DNA of 13,651 nucleotides from an uncultured Bacteroidota bacterium (GTDB taxonomy: Bacteria > Bacteroidota > Bacteroidia > UKL13-3). The notes under the pieces are model-generated. The model ran no database searches and was not told the DNA's origin. It saw only the letters and a program-made list of their open reading frames with translations. Made by a program: the position numbers and the translations under genes. The stretch lies in contig CAIUEQ010000056.1 in assembly GCA_903898215.1 (NCBI GenBank), positions 1 through 13,651 on the forward strand. Reading direction: 5' to 3'. Of this stretch, positions 7,238 through 13,541 are shown piece after piece (position 1 is the stretch's first letter; each line of letters begins with the position of its first letter).

Positions 7238-7870
7238 CTATTTTTCAGATATCGCAATGTATTTTCTTAATTCAGTTTGTTTTTCTGCTTGTTTTATTAA
7301 AAAGTCAGCTACGTCTGCTCTATTAATTCCGCCTATATTAATTCCTTTGAATAATTTGTTTTCAATACGGTATTTCTCTGTCAATTCCTTGTCTAATAGC
7401 CTTCCTGGTCTCACAACTGTCCAATTCATATCGGAAGTAGTGATAATTTCTTCCATTTTAGTTTTGTCGGCATAAACGTCTTTTAAAAAATATTTTAAAA
7501 ACATCTTTACAATCCAAGAAACATAATTTTCACTTTCTCCAGTTCCAAATCCTGTAACAAAAATAAATGGAATATCTATTTTGTTCTCCCTATGTATTTC
7601 CACAATTAATTTTGCAAAATCAGAAAAAAGGGTAGTAGCTTTCATATTCTTACCAGTGCCCAATGTTACAATTAGCGCATCTGCATTTTGGATTGAGTTT
7701 AATAGGTCAGCTTTATTAGTTGCATTACCAAGTATCATATTTAACGATTTTTTCTCTTCTATTTCAATTTCAGATCGAGAAAGGGTTGTTATCTTATGAT
7801 TTCTATTTAATCCTCTTTTTACTGTTTCTAATCCTATTCCAGCCGAGGCTCCTATGATTGTTATATTCAT
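7238..7870 (-). CDS. Atypical SDR, NAD(P)-binding oxidoreductase-like protein
   Basis: The 210-aa product has an N-terminal Rossmann fold with the dinucleotide motif GASAGIG (7-13) after the first strand MNITII, a second strand with TTLSRSE (Arg suggesting NADP preference) and the segment DALIVTLGTG. FIFVTGFGTGES and WTVVRPGRLLDKE are typical of the atypical SDR group related to NmrA/YwnB/BlvrB-type proteins. The usual YxxxK active pair is not obvious; DVYADKTKMEE (near 135-145) fills the equivalent helix, with YADK offering Tyr and Lys at unusual spacing. The substrate cannot be told. The protein is soluble and the length fits the group. It is one of the minus-strand accessory genes, with 241 bp separating it from the toxin gene upstream. 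Confidence 0.82.
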   Translation of the reverse strand: MNITIIGASAGIGLETVKRGLNRNHKITTLSRSEIEIEEKKSLNMILGNATNKADLLNSIQNADALIVTLGTGKNMKATTLFSDFAKLIVEIHRENKIDIPFIFVTGFGTGESENYVSWIVKMFLKYFLKDVYADKTKMEEIITTSDMNWTVVRPGRLLDKELTEKYRIENKLFKGINIGGINRADVADFLIKQAEKQTELRKYIAISEK

Positions 7871-8010
7871 TTTGCTTTCTTATTTATTTCGATTGTGAGA
7901 TGACCAATATCGTTTCGCAGTTAAGAGCAGTTGGGGATTTATACCCAATTTGCTTTCAGAGAAACGTGATGTAAATTAAAAGAAAAAAGTTGACACATTC
8001 ACAAAAACCC

Positions 8011-8052
8011 CAACCCGCCTGCAAGCTATTGCTATGCTCGGAGGTTAGGTTG
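8011..8052. repeat. Imperfect hairpin with AAC/GTT ends
   Basis: The arms are CAACC, CCT, GCA and AGC (8011-8026), a TATT loop, then GCT, TGC, AGG and GGTTG (8031-8052). One unpaired A (8034), a 4-base bulge and a small internal loop interrupt it. Terminal AAC/GTT and an extrahelical base recall integron attC sites, but the hairpin is shorter than typical attC sites and the core does not match the consensus fully. It lies 12 bases from the left inverted repeat of the toxin-antitoxin unit. Confidence 0.45.
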
Positions 8053-8064
8053 ATTTTAGCCGCT

Positions 8065-8082
8065 GTTATAAGTTGTGCGCCA
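8065..8082 (+). repeat. Left 18-bp inverted repeat flanking the TA module
   Basis: GTTATAAGTTGTGCGCCA matches the reverse complement of 8780-8797 at 16 of 18 bases, differing only at the tenth and eleventh. The pair encloses the toxin and antitoxin genes and their promoter region. It lies 29 bases past the toxin stop codon. Confidence 0.8.
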
Positions 8083-8111
8083 TCCACAGTTTTTTTGTCA
8101 GTGTCTGCCGA

Positions 8112-8426
8112 TTAATAACCATGCGGTTCCCTACTTGTGTGTTTTATTCTTAAAACTAGTATTTCTTTTGTGTCTGATTTAATTTGATAAGTCACCCTAT
8201 AACTGAAAACCACGAATGCTCTGAAGTCTTTATTAGGAGCATCCTTTAATTTGTCCAGTTCGCAAATATTAGGATTGGTTTTAAGGAGGTCAAGACGGGC
8301 AATTATAGCACCTTTGACAATTTTTGGAGCTTGGATGCTGTGTTTCTGTAAATAAGTTAGTATGTCTTTGAAATGGTCAAGAGCTTTTCTGTCCCAAATT
8401 ATTTTGTAGGCAGCAGGTTTTACCAT
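8112..8426 (-). CDS. RelE/ParE-superfamily toxin
   Basis: The 104-aa protein has the compact RelE/ParE toxin outline: an N-terminal strand YKIIWDRKALDHFKDIL with the following long helix (YLQKHSIQAPKIVKGAIIARLDLLKTNP), then the beta-sheet core KDFRAFVVFSYRVTYQIKSDTKEILVLRIKHTSREPHGY. The basic residues in SYRVTYQI and RIKHTSREP sit where RNase or gyrase-directed members carry functional residues, but the target cannot be decided from sequence. The ATG overlaps the antitoxin stop in ATGGTAA (7 bp), the usual translational coupling of such operons. It should be neutralised by the protein encoded at 8420-8650. The pair is flanked by 18-bp inverted repeats. Confidence 0.88.
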   Translation of the reverse strand: MVKPAAYKIIWDRKALDHFKDILTYLQKHSIQAPKIVKGAIIARLDLLKTNPNICELDKLKDAPNKDFRAFVVFSYRVTYQIKSDTKEILVLRIKHTSREPHGY

Positions 8427-8650
8427 TTAGATAATTCCTTGAGGGCGTCTTTGTGAGAAACGGAATTGCCATTTTCAATTCGTGCTACCGCGTCATTTAT
8501 TTCCTTGTTGTATTGTCTAAGAGTGATTCGCTCAGTGTCATTATCGACATTTAAGAAACTCTTGATCATTTCAAGAATTAAAGTCTGCTGTTTAGTAGAA
8601 AGCAGAGGAAGATAATTGTCAACTTGTTTTTTTATTGCGGTCGCAGTCAT
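8420..8650 (-). CDS. Antitoxin of the RelE/ParE-type module
   Basis: The 76-aa protein precedes the toxin gene and overlaps it by 7 bp, the normal antitoxin-first order. The N-terminal half TATAIKKQVDNYLPLLSTKQQTLILEMIKSFL is helical, and the C-terminal half, YNKEINDAVARIENGNSVSHKDALKELSKW, resembles the toxin-wrapping tail of Bacteroidota antitoxins paired with RelE/ParE toxins. I see no clear ribbon-helix-helix or helix-turn-helix motif, so autoregulation by DNA binding is probable from the family habit but not visible. The antitoxin call rests on size, position and coupling to the toxin. Confidence 0.82.
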   Translation of the reverse strand: MTATAIKKQVDNYLPLLSTKQQTLILEMIKSFLNVDNDTERITLRQYNKEINDAVARIENGNSVSHKDALKELSKW

Positions 8651-8779
8651 GACGGTAATTTTGAATAAACGAATTTACAAAAAAATATATCAAAGGCAAG
8701 GTCAGCCAGAGTGTAGTCCGATAACTTGTATTAACGAAAATGAATTTGTAGACCGAATCGCTGTCTTGGAATGATGCCC
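8651..8779. other. Promoter region of the TA module
   Basis: These bases lie between the antitoxin start and the right inverted repeat and should contain the promoter and any operator of the TA operon. No operator palindrome or well-spaced promoter was recognised. The segment is richer in G and C near 8690-8790 than the surrounding AT-rich spacers. Confidence 0.4.
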
Positions 8780-8797
8780 TGGCGCATTACTTATAAC
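8780..8797 (-). repeat. Right 18-bp inverted repeat flanking the TA module
   Basis: TGGCGCATTACTTATAAC is the inverted partner of 8065-8082 (16 of 18). It lies 13 bases past the zinc-ribbon gene stop codon. Bases outside the pair show no direct repeat that would mark a target-site duplication. Confidence 0.8.
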
Positions 8798-8810
8798 TTA
8801 TTTATCCCAT

Positions 8811-9176
8811 CTACTCTCCACTCCTTTTCACGATCATATAAAAATTATTTTCGAGAGGAAGATAGCCATATTCATAACAAAAATAATATACAGTACCGGT
8901 TTTGGTTTTGTAAATATTGGTATGATAATTAAAATTAAAACTTTTATCGTGAAGCTTTTTTTCGCTCACTTTTATTTTCCCTTCAATGGCAATGGAAAGA
9001 ATTTCCTGTAATACTTTTCGGTTCTTTTTTAAAATAGAATTGATATTTTTTATTGAAGAGGATGAATCGTAGTTGAGTCGATTATTAAAACTTGTTCGGC
9101 ATTGGTCGTCACAAAATTTTTTGTCAGACCTGCCCTTCAAAGGCTCGCCACAATTGAGACATTTTCGAGTTTCCAT
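8811..9176 (-). CDS. Zinc-ribbon protein of unknown function
   Basis: The 121-aa protein begins with a treble-clef or ribbon-type zinc site: Cys6-x2-Cys9 and Cys22-x3-Cys26 in KCLNCGEPLKGRSDKKFCDDQC, followed by RTSFNNRLNYD. This N terminus resembles small Bacteroidota proteins annotated as DUF2116-like Zn-ribbon proteins. A helical stretch (SIKNINSILKKNRKVLQEILS) follows. The C-terminal part, FNFNYHTNIYKTKTGTVYYFCYEYGYLPLENNFYMIVKR, is aromatic and looks like beta-strands. No function is known to me; nucleic-acid binding is a guess. It is the first gene of the minus-strand accessory row, divergent from ssb. Confidence 0.78.
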   Translation of the reverse strand: METRKCLNCGEPLKGRSDKKFCDDQCRTSFNNRLNYDSSSSIKNINSILKKNRKVLQEILSIAIEGKIKVSEKKLHDKSFNFNYHTNIYKTKTGTVYYFCYEYGYLPLENNFYMIVKRSGE

Positions 9177-9460
9177 AAGCTATTTTTTATGCAATGTAAT
9201 AAAATATTATCCCTTTGCAAACGGTTATAATCGGATAAATACGTATATAAACGGAAATGCTACGGCTAACTTTTTGAGGTCGCCACATCTTTGCCTCGTC
9301 AAATCGACAAAACTGTTTCTGTAAAAATTGTCCGTATAGCTAGCTGCGAGATGATGGTTGCAAAAACAGAACAAGTAAAAATTAAACACGTTAAAATTTA
9401 AAAGTAAAAAGTAAAAATTAAAAAGTTAAAAAATTTCAAACACGTTAAACAAAAAAAATC
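9177..9460. other. Divergent spacer upstream of the zinc-ribbon gene and ssb
   Basis: This 284-base region should hold both promoters. The right half is strongly A-rich (9380-9455) and contains the 12-base direct repeat AAACACGTTAAA at 9384-9395 and 9438-9449, a spacing of 54. No gene was supported; the plus-strand frame through 9073-9324 is a shadow. Confidence 0.5.
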
Positions 9461-9805
9461 ATGAACAACTTACGAAACAATGTACGCCTAATTGGCAACT
9501 TAGGAATGAATCCGGATGTTAAAGAACTAAACGGAGGAAAAAAACTCGCAAAATTTTCGATCGCTACAAGCGAAACTTACAAAGGTGAAGATGGAAACAA
9601 AGTAACCGAAACTCAATGGCATAATTTAATTGCCTGGGGCAAGCATGCTGATGTGGTAGAAAAGTATTTAAAAAAAGGAAACGAAGTGGCTATTGAGGGA
9701 AAACTCAGCAGCCGTAATTACACCGATAAAGAAGGTGTGAAACGCTATGTTACAGAAATCATCGTGAACGACCTTTTACTTATCGGTGGTAAAAAAGATA
9801 AGTAA
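9461..9805 (+). CDS. ssb: Single-stranded DNA-binding protein, short form
   Basis: The 114-aa protein is a bacterial SSB OB-fold from start to end: NNVRLIGNLGMNPDVKEL, KLAKFSIATSETYK, the signature TETQWHNLIAWGKHADVVEKYLKKGNEVAIEGKL, and the final strands RNYTDKEGVKRYVTEIIVNDLLLIG. It binds single-stranded DNA in replication and repair. It stops right after the OB-fold with GGKKDK. The flexible linker and the acidic DDDIPF-type tip that recruit partner proteins are absent. Short SSBs of this type occur in Bacteroidota, where a second, full-length SSB often exists. The start ATG follows an A-rich leader with no Shine-Dalgarno sequence. An intrinsic terminator follows 22 bases after the stop. 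Confidence 0.94.
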   Translation: MNNLRNNVRLIGNLGMNPDVKELNGGKKLAKFSIATSETYKGEDGNKVTETQWHNLIAWGKHADVVEKYLKKGNEVAIEGKLSSRNYTDKEGVKRYVTEIIVNDLLLIGGKKDK

Positions 9806-9827
9806 TTATCAACCTGTAAAAATCAAA

Positions 9828-9864
9828 AAAAAAAGTTGCCGCAAAATTTGTGGCAACTTTTTTT
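9828..9864 (+). terminator. Intrinsic terminator of ssb
   Basis: AGTTGCC and GGCAACT form the core of a long stem (A-rich upstream flank pairing with T-rich downstream flank, GTTGCC to GGCAAC, plus GCAAA/TTTGT inner pairs with one wobble) followed by a T run to 9864. It is placed directly after ssb and would also be read, less efficiently, in the opposite direction. Confidence 0.9.
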
Positions 9865-9896
9865 ATTTAATGGCAACGAGATTCCTCTTTCAGTTT

Positions 9897-10010
9897 CCTC
9901 ACTTTGTTTGGAATAACAGGCAATTATGCGAGACAGAAGATTTGCGGGCGCTAGCGCCCGCAAATCCCAAATAAATATTCTGAGTAATTGTCATCCCAAA
10001 CAAAGTAAGG
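9897..10010. repeat. Nested palindromic intergenic element
   Basis: The outer arms CCTCACTTTGTTTGG (9897-9911) and CCAAACAAAGTAAGG (9996-10010) are inverted copies with one mismatch in 15. At the centre lies a perfect 28-base palindrome, 9939-9966, with the GC-rich core TTGCGGGCGCTAGCGCCCGC. The arms and the palindrome share almost the same centre (9953.5 and 9952.5). The arms resemble the widespread Bacteroidota intergenic motif of the TGTCATCCCGAACGAAGT type. It would form a strong cruciform or RNA hairpin. Confidence 0.85.
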
Positions 10011-10080
10011 GATCTAAAAAGATGATTGTAAAACTTGAATGATGAAAAGTTGAAAAAAAACACTCTGCTTCAAACTACCG

Positions 10081-10105
10081 TGTCTCGACTCCGCTCGACA
10101 TGACA
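10081..10105. repeat. TGTCTCGA...TCGACATGACA hairpin repeat
   Basis: A 25-base imperfect palindrome runs from TGTCTCGACT to TCGACATGACA. Related elements with the sense TGTCATGTCGAGCGG recur in Bacteroidota spacers. It is downstream of the T9SS gene and may contribute to its termination, though no T run follows. Confidence 0.6.
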
Positions 10106-10141
10106 GATTTATAACATCATCAATAACTCAATAACCAACAC

Positions 10142-11740
10142 CTACCTCACACTTACTTTCTTCACAGAAGTTTGTTTATCGGCATAAAATATTTTCACAA
10201 AATAAATTCCTCCGCTTAACTGCGAGCAATCAATACTACAAGTATTTTGATCTTTCCATTTAACATTCATTTGAAATAATTTTCCGGTGATATCGTACAT
10301 CTCAAAATGTTCTACTTCATTTTTATTAATAGATATTTCAAAATAATTATCAGCAGGGTTTGGATAAATAGTTACTGCCTCATGAATTTGTTTTACATCA
10401 TTTATTCCGGTATTAAACACCCCAAAATATTTTGTAATAGAATTGCTTCCGATAATATTTGTTGCACGTAAAGTAACAGCATAAGTTGTTGCCGAATCGA
10501 AAGTGATTTTAGGATTTTGTGAGGTTGAAGTTGTGCCTCCAACAAACGAAACTTTATTTGGCACAAAGGTCCATTTCCAAGCATTTGGCATTGGAGAACC
10601 TGTACTCGAATCGTATAAATTTACAACAGTAACGGGTGAAGTATTCCCAACAACACTTGAACCGAAATTTGCAGTTGGTCCTTGCGCAACGGTAATATAA
10701 TTTACTCTTACCGTATCGTCACTTCCTGCATTGTAAGTAACTTTTAGCGTTACTGTATAAGTCCCATTTGAAGTGAAAAATATTTTTGGAGTAACAGAAG
10801 TTGCACTTGTTCCTCCTGTAAAAGAAAATGTACTTGGAGTGATGGTCCACAAATATGATTTTGGTGTATTTAAACTTGAACTAGTTAAGATACAAGTATC
10901 ATTTGAGTTAGCTGTAAAAGTTGTTTTGTTGGCAGCAAAATTTGCCAAGCCATTAAACACATCAGCTCTCACACTATCGCGATATTTTATTGTTGTAGCT
11001 GCACCTGTTCCTGTTGTAACATCAATTTCAAGGATAGGAATTTTTTTGCCATTGGTAAACCATTTGTATTCTGTTTTATTATGAGCAACCGGAATTGGAA
11101 AAGGTATTTGAGTAACGGCAACGGTATCGGTTTGTTGAACAACACTTTTTACACGAACGCAATTAAAAGTACCATAAGGAGTTGTTAGGGTTCCCCAACC
11201 ATCAACCACATTTATTCGTTTACCTGATGATGCAAGTGTTGCAACAATTAAATTCACTTGGTTTGTATAGTAAGAACTCGTATCACGATTTCCATAAGCT
11301 AAAGGAAATTTATAAACCACATCTTTTCCTAAATAAGGTTGAGTTAATGGGAGTCCGCTAACTGAAAATCCTCTTCCATCTACAACATAATTTGAAGTAC
11401 TTTTTGTGTAAAACGAATACACATTTGTAGCTGATGCTAAAGTAAAACTGATATCAGGATCTTGCGTTCCGTAACTAGATGAACTGAATGCAGAATAATA
11501 ACCGATATTGGTATTCAATACACTTTTAAAAGAAATAATATCCTGAAAATTTGGAACAAGATTGCTAAAATCCCAGGTACGATTTGCTCCTGTATCGTTA
11601 AGCATTGTGCTAACATTAACGGCTGAAGTGCTGTAACGAACAGTATCGTTAACATTAGCCATATCTGTTGAAGTAACGGTAATTTGTGCGTTGGCTAATG
11701 CACAATACATCATAGCAATTAGTAGAATTTTAGTTTTCAT
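10142..11740 (-). CDS. Secreted PKD-domain protein with T9SS type A sorting domain
   Basis: The 532-aa protein has a signal peptide (residues 1-18, cleavage after ANA). An N-terminal region of unknown fold (about 20-265) contains TTPYGTFNCVRVKSV and EYKWFTNGKKIPILEI, patterns common in large secreted Bacteroidota proteins. Two PKD-like repeats follow: about 268-352 (KSYLWTITPSTFSFTGGTSATSVTP... NGTYTVTLKVT) and about 356-442 (NAWKWTFVPNKVSFVGGTTSTSQNP... TTYAVTLRAT). The C terminus (about 455-532) is a type A T9SS sorting domain: VTIYPNPADNYFEIS, MYDITGKL, LSGGIYFVKI and KKVSVR. It should cross the outer membrane by the type IX system and be attached or released at the surface. The ligand or substrate is unknown; no catalytic motif was seen. 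It stands alone on the minus strand. Confidence 0.92.
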   Translation of the reverse strand: MKTKILLIAMMYCALANAQITVTSTDMANVNDTVRYSTSAVNVSTMLNDTGANRTWDFSNLVPNFQDIISFKSVLNTNIGYYSAFSSSSYGTQDPDISFTLASATNVYSFYTKSTSNYVVDGRGFSVSGLPLTQPYLGKDVVYKFPLAYGNRDTSSYYTNQVNLIVATLASSGKRINVVDGWGTLTTPYGTFNCVRVKSVVQQTDTVAVTQIPFPIPVAHNKTEYKWFTNGKKIPILEIDVTTGTGAATTIKYRDSVRADVFNGLANFAANKTTFTANSNDTCILTSSSLNTPKSYLWTITPSTFSFTGGTSATSVTPKIFFTSNGTYTVTLKVTYNAGSDDTVRVNYITVAQGPTANFGSSVVGNTSPVTVVNLYDSSTGSPMPNAWKWTFVPNKVSFVGGTTSTSQNPKITFDSATTYAVTLRATNIIGSNSITKYFGVFNTGINDVKQIHEAVTIYPNPADNYFEISINKNEVEHFEMYDITGKLFQMNVKWKDQNTCSIDCSQLSGGIYFVKIFYADKQTSVKKVSVR

Positions 11741-12146
11741 ATTTCAAGAGTTTAGTTTTTAATATAAAACAATGTTAACCAAATTGATGGATTATGGAAA
11801 TTAAAAATGCCAACTTGATGCAATTTCAATTTAATGAAAATAAAAAAGTATGTATCACTTTGTTGTAAAAAACGAATTAAAAAAACATGCAATCACTGAT
11901 TTTTTTTTAACACACTAGAGACTAAAGGAAAATAATTGTTGCTCCTTTATGCCTTAACTTTTATAAAAATTCTTCGTGCGCTTTGTGGTAAAAAAATAAC
12001 ATATGACCTACAAACATTCAAACACACAAACAACAACCCTTAACCTAAAACATCTCCACAGCTGTTTAAAACTTTTTAAAGCAAATTATTATTCACTTAA
12101 CAATATTTGATAATCATTGTAAAAAAAATCTAACCCTATTTTTATC
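11741..12146. other. Divergent spacer between the T9SS gene and phoH
   Basis: These 406 bases hold no gene. Seen in them are a CACAAAG-type motif (minus strand) at 11971-11990, three CAAACNNN octamers at 12011-12034, and AATATTTG near 12103, which resembles a -7 element for phoH. The rest is AT-rich. Promoters for both flanking genes are expected here. Confidence 0.5.
12011..12034 (-). repeat. Three CAAACNNN octamers (reverse complement of the GTTTG repeat)
   Basis: CAAACATT, CAAACACA and CAAACAAC follow one another without a gap. This is the reverse complement of the NNNGTTTG unit found after rarA and phoH. It lies about 110 bases upstream of the phoH start codon. Confidence 0.75.
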
Positions 12147-13481
12147 ATGGCGAAAAAGAACAGCGAGAGAAAAATTTTTGTCTTAGACACTTCAGTTATA
12201 TTATACGATCACAATGCAATAAAAAATTTTCAGGAACACGATGTAGCAATTCCAATTACGGTTTTAGAAGAACTTGATAATTTTAAAAAAGGAAACGATA
12301 CCATCAATTTTGAAGCAAGGGAATTTATCCGTTATCTCGATAAACTTTCAGGTGAATATACTTTGAGTGATTGGATTCCAATTAATGGTCGTGGTCGTGG
12401 CAACTTCAAAGTGATTATGCAGGAGCGTTCGAAAATGGATGCTGAAAAAATATTTGGAGAACGAAAAGCCGATCACAGAATTTTGAATGGTGCGCTTGCA
12501 ATGGCTGAGCAAAATCCCGACAGAAAGGTGATCATGGTTACAAAAGATGTGAACCTTCGTTTAAAAGCAAAATCATTAAACCTTATTGCCGAAGATTATC
12601 AAACCGGAAAAATAAAAAACCTTGATACCCTTTATACCGGACGAACCATCGTTGAAAAAGTTAAAGCAAGTGTAATTGAAACTATCTATGCAAAAGGATT
12701 TGTTAGCTACGAAATGGTTTTTAAACAGAAGCCTTTAGCCAATCATTATTTTGTTTTAAAGAATGATAAAACTTCGGTGCTGTGTTATTATAATCCTGTA
12801 AACGAAAGCATCGAAAAAATTGATAAACGAAGTGCTTATGGAATTAAACCCCGCAATGCCGAACAAACTTTTGCTATGCATGCAGTGATGAATCCAAATG
12901 TTTCGTTGGTTACCATTCAAGGTGTTGCAGGAACAGGAAAAACTTTACTGGCATTAGCTGCTGCACTCGAACAAAAAACAAACTACCGACAAATATATTT
13001 AGCTCGTCCGATTATTCCTTTAAGCAATCGCGATATTGGATTTTTGCCCGGTGATATCAAATCGAAAATAAATCCATACATGGAACCCTTGTGGGATAAT
13101 TTAAAATTTATCCAAAATCAATGGAAAGAAACCGATAAAGAATATCAGAAAATCACGGATATGATAAACACTGAAAAGTTGATGGTTACTCCGCTTGCAT
13201 ATATCAGAGGAAGAAGTTTATCAAACATCATGTTTATTATTGATGAGGCGCAAAACCTTACTCCGCTTGAAGTTAAAACCATCATCACTCGTGCTGGCGA
13301 AGGAACAAAAATTGTTTTTACCGGAGATATTTTTCAAATTGATACACCGTATTTAGATTCGCAATCAAACGGACTTTCAAATTTAATAGATAGAATTAGA
13401 GACAATCATTTGTACGCACATATCACTTTAGAAAAAGGCGAAAGAAGTGAACTTGCAAATTTGGCGAATGTGATGTTGTAG
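12147..13481 (+). CDS. PIN-PhoH fusion protein (PhoH-family ATPase/nuclease)
   Basis: The 444-aa protein has the PhoH2 layout. A PIN nuclease domain (about 9-150) carries the acidic residues of the family: Asp14 in FVLDTSVIL, Glu41/Glu42 in VLEELDNFKKG, Asp109 in KADHRIL and Asp134 in TKDVNLRLKAK. A linker follows, then a PhoH P-loop ATPase/helicase domain (about 235-444): Walker A GVAGTGKT (259-266), ARPIIPLSNRDIGFLPGD, Walker B IMFIIDEAQN (361-370), and FTGDIFQIDTPYLD. Such proteins are ATP-dependent RNA helicases with RNase activity in actinobacteria, or poorly known elsewhere. The start follows an AT-rich leader with no SD sequence. The stop codon runs straight into a GTTTG octamer stretch. 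It does not lie beside a vapB-like antitoxin gene, unlike some actinobacterial phoH2 loci. Confidence 0.93.
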   Translation: MAKKNSERKIFVLDTSVILYDHNAIKNFQEHDVAIPITVLEELDNFKKGNDTINFEAREFIRYLDKLSGEYTLSDWIPINGRGRGNFKVIMQERSKMDAEKIFGERKADHRILNGALAMAEQNPDRKVIMVTKDVNLRLKAKSLNLIAEDYQTGKIKNLDTLYTGRTIVEKVKASVIETIYAKGFVSYEMVFKQKPLANHYFVLKNDKTSVLCYYNPVNESIEKIDKRSAYGIKPRNAEQTFAMHAVMNPNVSLVTIQGVAGTGKTLLALAAALEQKTNYRQIYLARPIIPLSNRDIGFLPGDIKSKINPYMEPLWDNLKFIQNQWKETDKEYQKITDMINTEKLMVTPLAYIRGRSLSNIMFIIDEAQNLTPLEVKTIITRAGEGTKIVFTGDIFQIDTPYLDSQSNGLSNLIDRIRDNHLYAHITLEKGERSELANLANVML

Positions 13482-13484
13482 TTT

Positions 13485-13508
13485 TTTGTTTGATTGTTTG
13501 TGTGTTTG
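13485..13508 (+). repeat. Three NNNGTTTG octamers after phoH
   Basis: GTTTG occurs at 13488, 13496 and 13504, an exact 8-base step, starting within a few bases of the phoH stop codon, as the long array does after rarA. Confidence 0.75.
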
Positions 13509-13541
13509 AAGTTTTTTTCAATTAATAAATATCTTTACATC

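Noticed and set aside
6682..7326. 214-codon plus-strand frame opposite the Imm-5-like gene.
   Set aside because: Cys/Ser/Ile-rich antisense shadow; the minus strand encodes a recognisable family.
5694..9176. Classical integron array with integrase.
   Set aside because: No integrase gene in the window, and no spacer fits the attC consensus at both ends; kept only as a hypothesis.
9786..9974. 62-codon plus-strand frame after ssb.
   Set aside because: It reads through the ssb terminator and into the palindrome; no protein features.
10503..11084. Plus-strand frames within the T9SS gene.
   Set aside because: Antisense shadows of a gene with clear signal, PKD and sorting domains.
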